Shown piece after piece: positions 62,233-64,000 of a stretch of 64,000 nucleotides of DNA. Both the position numbers and the translations under genes were made by a program. The notes under the pieces are model-generated. The model was not told the origin of the DNA and searched no databases. It saw nothing but the letters and a program-made list of their open reading frames with translations. Source of the DNA: Icerya purchasi (taxonomy: Eukaryota > Arthropoda > Insecta > Hemiptera > Monophlebidae); NCBI GenBank assembly GCA_039619475.1, contig CM077116.1, positions 32,871,183-32,935,182 on the forward strand. The letters run 5' to 3'. The first letter of the stretch is position 1, and each line of letters starts with the position of its first letter.

Positions 62233-62592
62233 AGCTTGACACGTGTGAGCCGACTTGAGGCATAAAAATCAGTTTATGATTCTAAGAATGAACGCGTTAT
62301 AAAACGAGTAATTAAACTTTTTTTTATGGATTTAAATGCCTATTCCTGTTAAAATAATTTGTACATTTTCTTTTTAAATTATATTATTTAATAATTTTAA
62401 CATATTCATATATTGAAGTACCTTTCTTTAATTTAAACTTTACTCGTAATTAAAGAAAGCATAATAATTTTTACTATAGACATTTCTAAAATTTAGTGGC
62501 ACACAAAAATGCCGCAGTGGTTGAAAATCACTGCTCTAGAGAATACTGTCTACATTAATTATTGTGAAACCCGTAATTTTTATTTTTTACAG

Positions 62593-62679
62593 CTTTCGGT
62601 AGTGGATGGTAAAGAGAGAGTAACATTATGCCGCGCATTCAGGACACCGAAGTTAACCACAAAACATCACATAATTGGA
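62593..62679 (+). CDS. MOXD1-like monooxygenase, internal exon (start of copper type II monooxygenase domain)
   Basis: Exon of 29 codons, phase 0 at both ends, between TATTTTTTACAG and GTAAGTTGG. The peptide runs LSVVDGKERV, TLCRAFRTPKL, TTKHHIIG. It aligns with the entry to the Cu2 monooxygenase N-terminal domain: a conserved Cys followed by F-x-x-P and then the K-H-H-hydrophobic-I motif. In this family the paired histidines are copper ligands (His107 and His108 in PHM). The family usually has Tyr-Trp-Cys at the cysteine; here it reads Thr-Leu-Cys, a divergence worth checking. It continues in frame from WDVTISN of the previous exon. The rest of the catalytic domains must lie beyond 64000. 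Confidence 0.85.
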
Positions 62680-64000
62680 GTAAGTTGGATGAAAAATTCT
62701 TTATTATTATTAATATTGTTATTGATCCATTCTAGATGGATTCAACGAGGAAAAAAAATCGAGCGATCGAGTTTTTTTAAACTTTCGGGTCGTAATCTAC
62801 ATTAAATTTCATGTGGCGTGTATTTTTTTCCCTTGAAAAACGTTTTTGGAGCCCTGTAGAACGATATCAAAATTTACATCGTAAAAACTTTATTTCTAAA
62901 ATGAAAATTCACATTTTTTTTTTTAAATGGTCGTAATTTTGGCCTCAATCATCGTATCGAGACGTTTTTTTCTTTATAGGTGGGATATTTTATCAGATTT
63001 TATCTGGTTTTTTTTTGTTTTTTTTTTAAATTTCCAATTACTTAAAAAGCTTTTTGGGATAAATTGAAAAAATTGAAAAAAGTTATTTTTCTTCCAAATT
63101 GAATATCTCCTTCGATTTGCACGAATTTTGAATATGTTTTTTAACGCCAAATGAGCTATATTTTCACCAAATAGCAATGTGACATTTAGGCCCGTTCCGG
63201 AGATACGGGTTTGCAAAGAAAATGGCTATTTCTACATATTTAAAGCCAGATATGCCTTACATACAAGCTTCTATCGTAATGTTTAGATCATGTAAACACG
63301 GATAAACCATTTCTTAACGAAGAATTAAGCGAACCACTCAAATTGAATTAAAATAATGTACATTTTTTATTCAATAATTTTTTTGCACATGTGAAATCAA
63401 AACAAAATAGGGAGCCCGTTATTTTATAGGTAGCCATAATCTATAATAATCAGATATAAGTATACCTATTAATTAACAATCAACACTAATTCATTCTTGC
63501 TTGTTGATTTTTCTCATTTAACTTTCCTTATTCGCATTTTCTTCAGCATCAGTCTCTCAGATAACTCTTCAAATGTGACTGCCACTAATGTTGTGAATTG
63601 GCCGAACTTCTCTCCATTCTTCAGCCTTTTCGGCTCTAAATTTTTTCAGTTCTTCAGCATTCAAGATTATTATCAGTAGGTAGAATATGTCACTTCTAGG
63701 AGAATAGCTAATCATGAGCGAGTATTTCATCATGTGACCATGCCGCTTCTACCAAACCAATAAGAAGCCAGTATATAGTCATATGACCACGCCTTCTTTA
63801 CTCGATTAATCAATAGTTAATACTACATCAAATGACCATGTCTCCCTCTCACAGTAGGGCCTCTAATAAGATTTTACCATCGCACCACAATTTTTTACAT
63901 TAACTACACCATGCTGCTTGCTGCATATACATCGTTAGTATTACAAATCAAAAACAATTCATTTTAACATCCAACACACCTTAATGTAACAACAGCATGC
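62680..64000. other. Downstream intron, no further exon seen
   Basis: Follows the GTAAGTTGG donor. Near 63180-63210 is CCGTTCCGGAGATACGGG-type sequence. From 63728 three degenerate repeats of about 50 bp contain ATGACCAYG with a following CTTCT or CCCTC. The next coding exon of the monooxygenase was not found before 64000. Confidence 0.4.

Larger units (their letters stand above)
59050..62533 (-). mobile_element. ZBED5-like hAT transposon, decayed, with a secondary insertion
   Basis: The 5' end on the minus strand is CAGTGATTTTCAACCACTGC followed by GGCATTTTTGTGTGCCAC (62533 downwards), a classical hAT terminus; CTCTAGAG adjoins it (62534-62541) and would be one target duplication. The coding relic lies in pieces between 61546 and 59061. 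The matching 3' terminus and second CTCTAGAG were not found, so the low-coordinate limit is approximate. Sequence at about 59982-61262 interrupts the coding relic and looks inserted. Confidence 0.7.
55690..62592 (+). other. 6.9-kb intron of the MOXD1-like gene
   Basis: Runs from the GTAAGT donor to the TTTTTTACAG acceptor. It contains a hAT-type MITE (56688-57002) and a decayed antisense ZBED5-like hAT transposon. The hAT terminal repeat ends at 62533, only about 60 bp before the acceptor of the next exon. The 55690-56679 and 57011-59050 stretches are AT-rich and show nothing recognisable. Confidence 0.8.

Overview
The window is AT-rich eukaryotic DNA, most likely from an insect (probably a hemipteran or similar large-genome lineage; this is inference). 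The grounds are spliceosomal exon borders, very long introns, several non-LTR retrotransposon families, mariner and hAT elements, a tandem satellite and abundant poly(A/T) and microsatellite tracts. It has no bacterial-style operons, no CRISPR array and no rRNA.

Host gene. The only host gene I can support is on the + strand and nearly fills the window. Three phase-0 exons at 5129-5281, 55510-55689 and 62593-62679 join to encode part of a MOXD1/dopamine-beta-hydroxylase-like copper monooxygenase: the later DOMON domain, the inter-domain linker and the start of the copper type II monooxygenase domain with its His-His copper motif. The introns are about 50.2 kb and 6.9 kb. The N-terminal DOMON exon is not found in the 5.1 kb upstream, and the catalytic remainder must lie beyond position 64000. 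A signal-peptide-like ORF at 2206 is a weak candidate for the first exon.

Intron contents, left to right. A foldback MITE lies at 3.4-3.8 kb, upstream of the first exon. Inside the 50-kb intron: two tail-to-tail LINE 3' fragments (9.0-9.9 kb); an RTE-type LINE fragment (9.9-10.6 kb); a LINE endonuclease fragment abutting a ~285-bp satellite array of about ten units with an inverted half unit at its left edge (15.4-18.6 kb); a decayed RNase H LINE followed by a hAT-type MITE with a perfect 8-bp target duplication (20.4-21.9 kb); a decayed DDE transposase (25.1-25.7 kb); another LINE 3' copy (25.9-26.6 kb); a decayed LINE retaining gag, endonuclease and RT traces (29.6-32.2 kb); an antisense LINE 3' fragment (32.5 kb); an orphan antisense LINE ORF1 relic (34.2-35.5 kb); a mariner with a broken catalytic triad nested in a larger terminal-inverted-repeat element (39.3-41.6 kb); an antisense LINE relic (45.7-46.3 kb); a well-preserved 3.5-kb RNase H LINE with two frameshifts (46.9-50.4 kb); and another antisense LINE relic (53.7-54.0 kb). 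The second intron holds a hAT MITE with a perfect 8-bp duplication (56.7-57.0 kb) and a broken ZBED5-like hAT transposon (59.0-62.5 kb).

I did not find an unmistakably new biological system. The most notable items are the 50-kb intron as a layered transposon graveyard, the inverted satellite edge, and the nested mariner with its Asp-to-Asn change. All assignments rest on reading the sequence; no database search was run.
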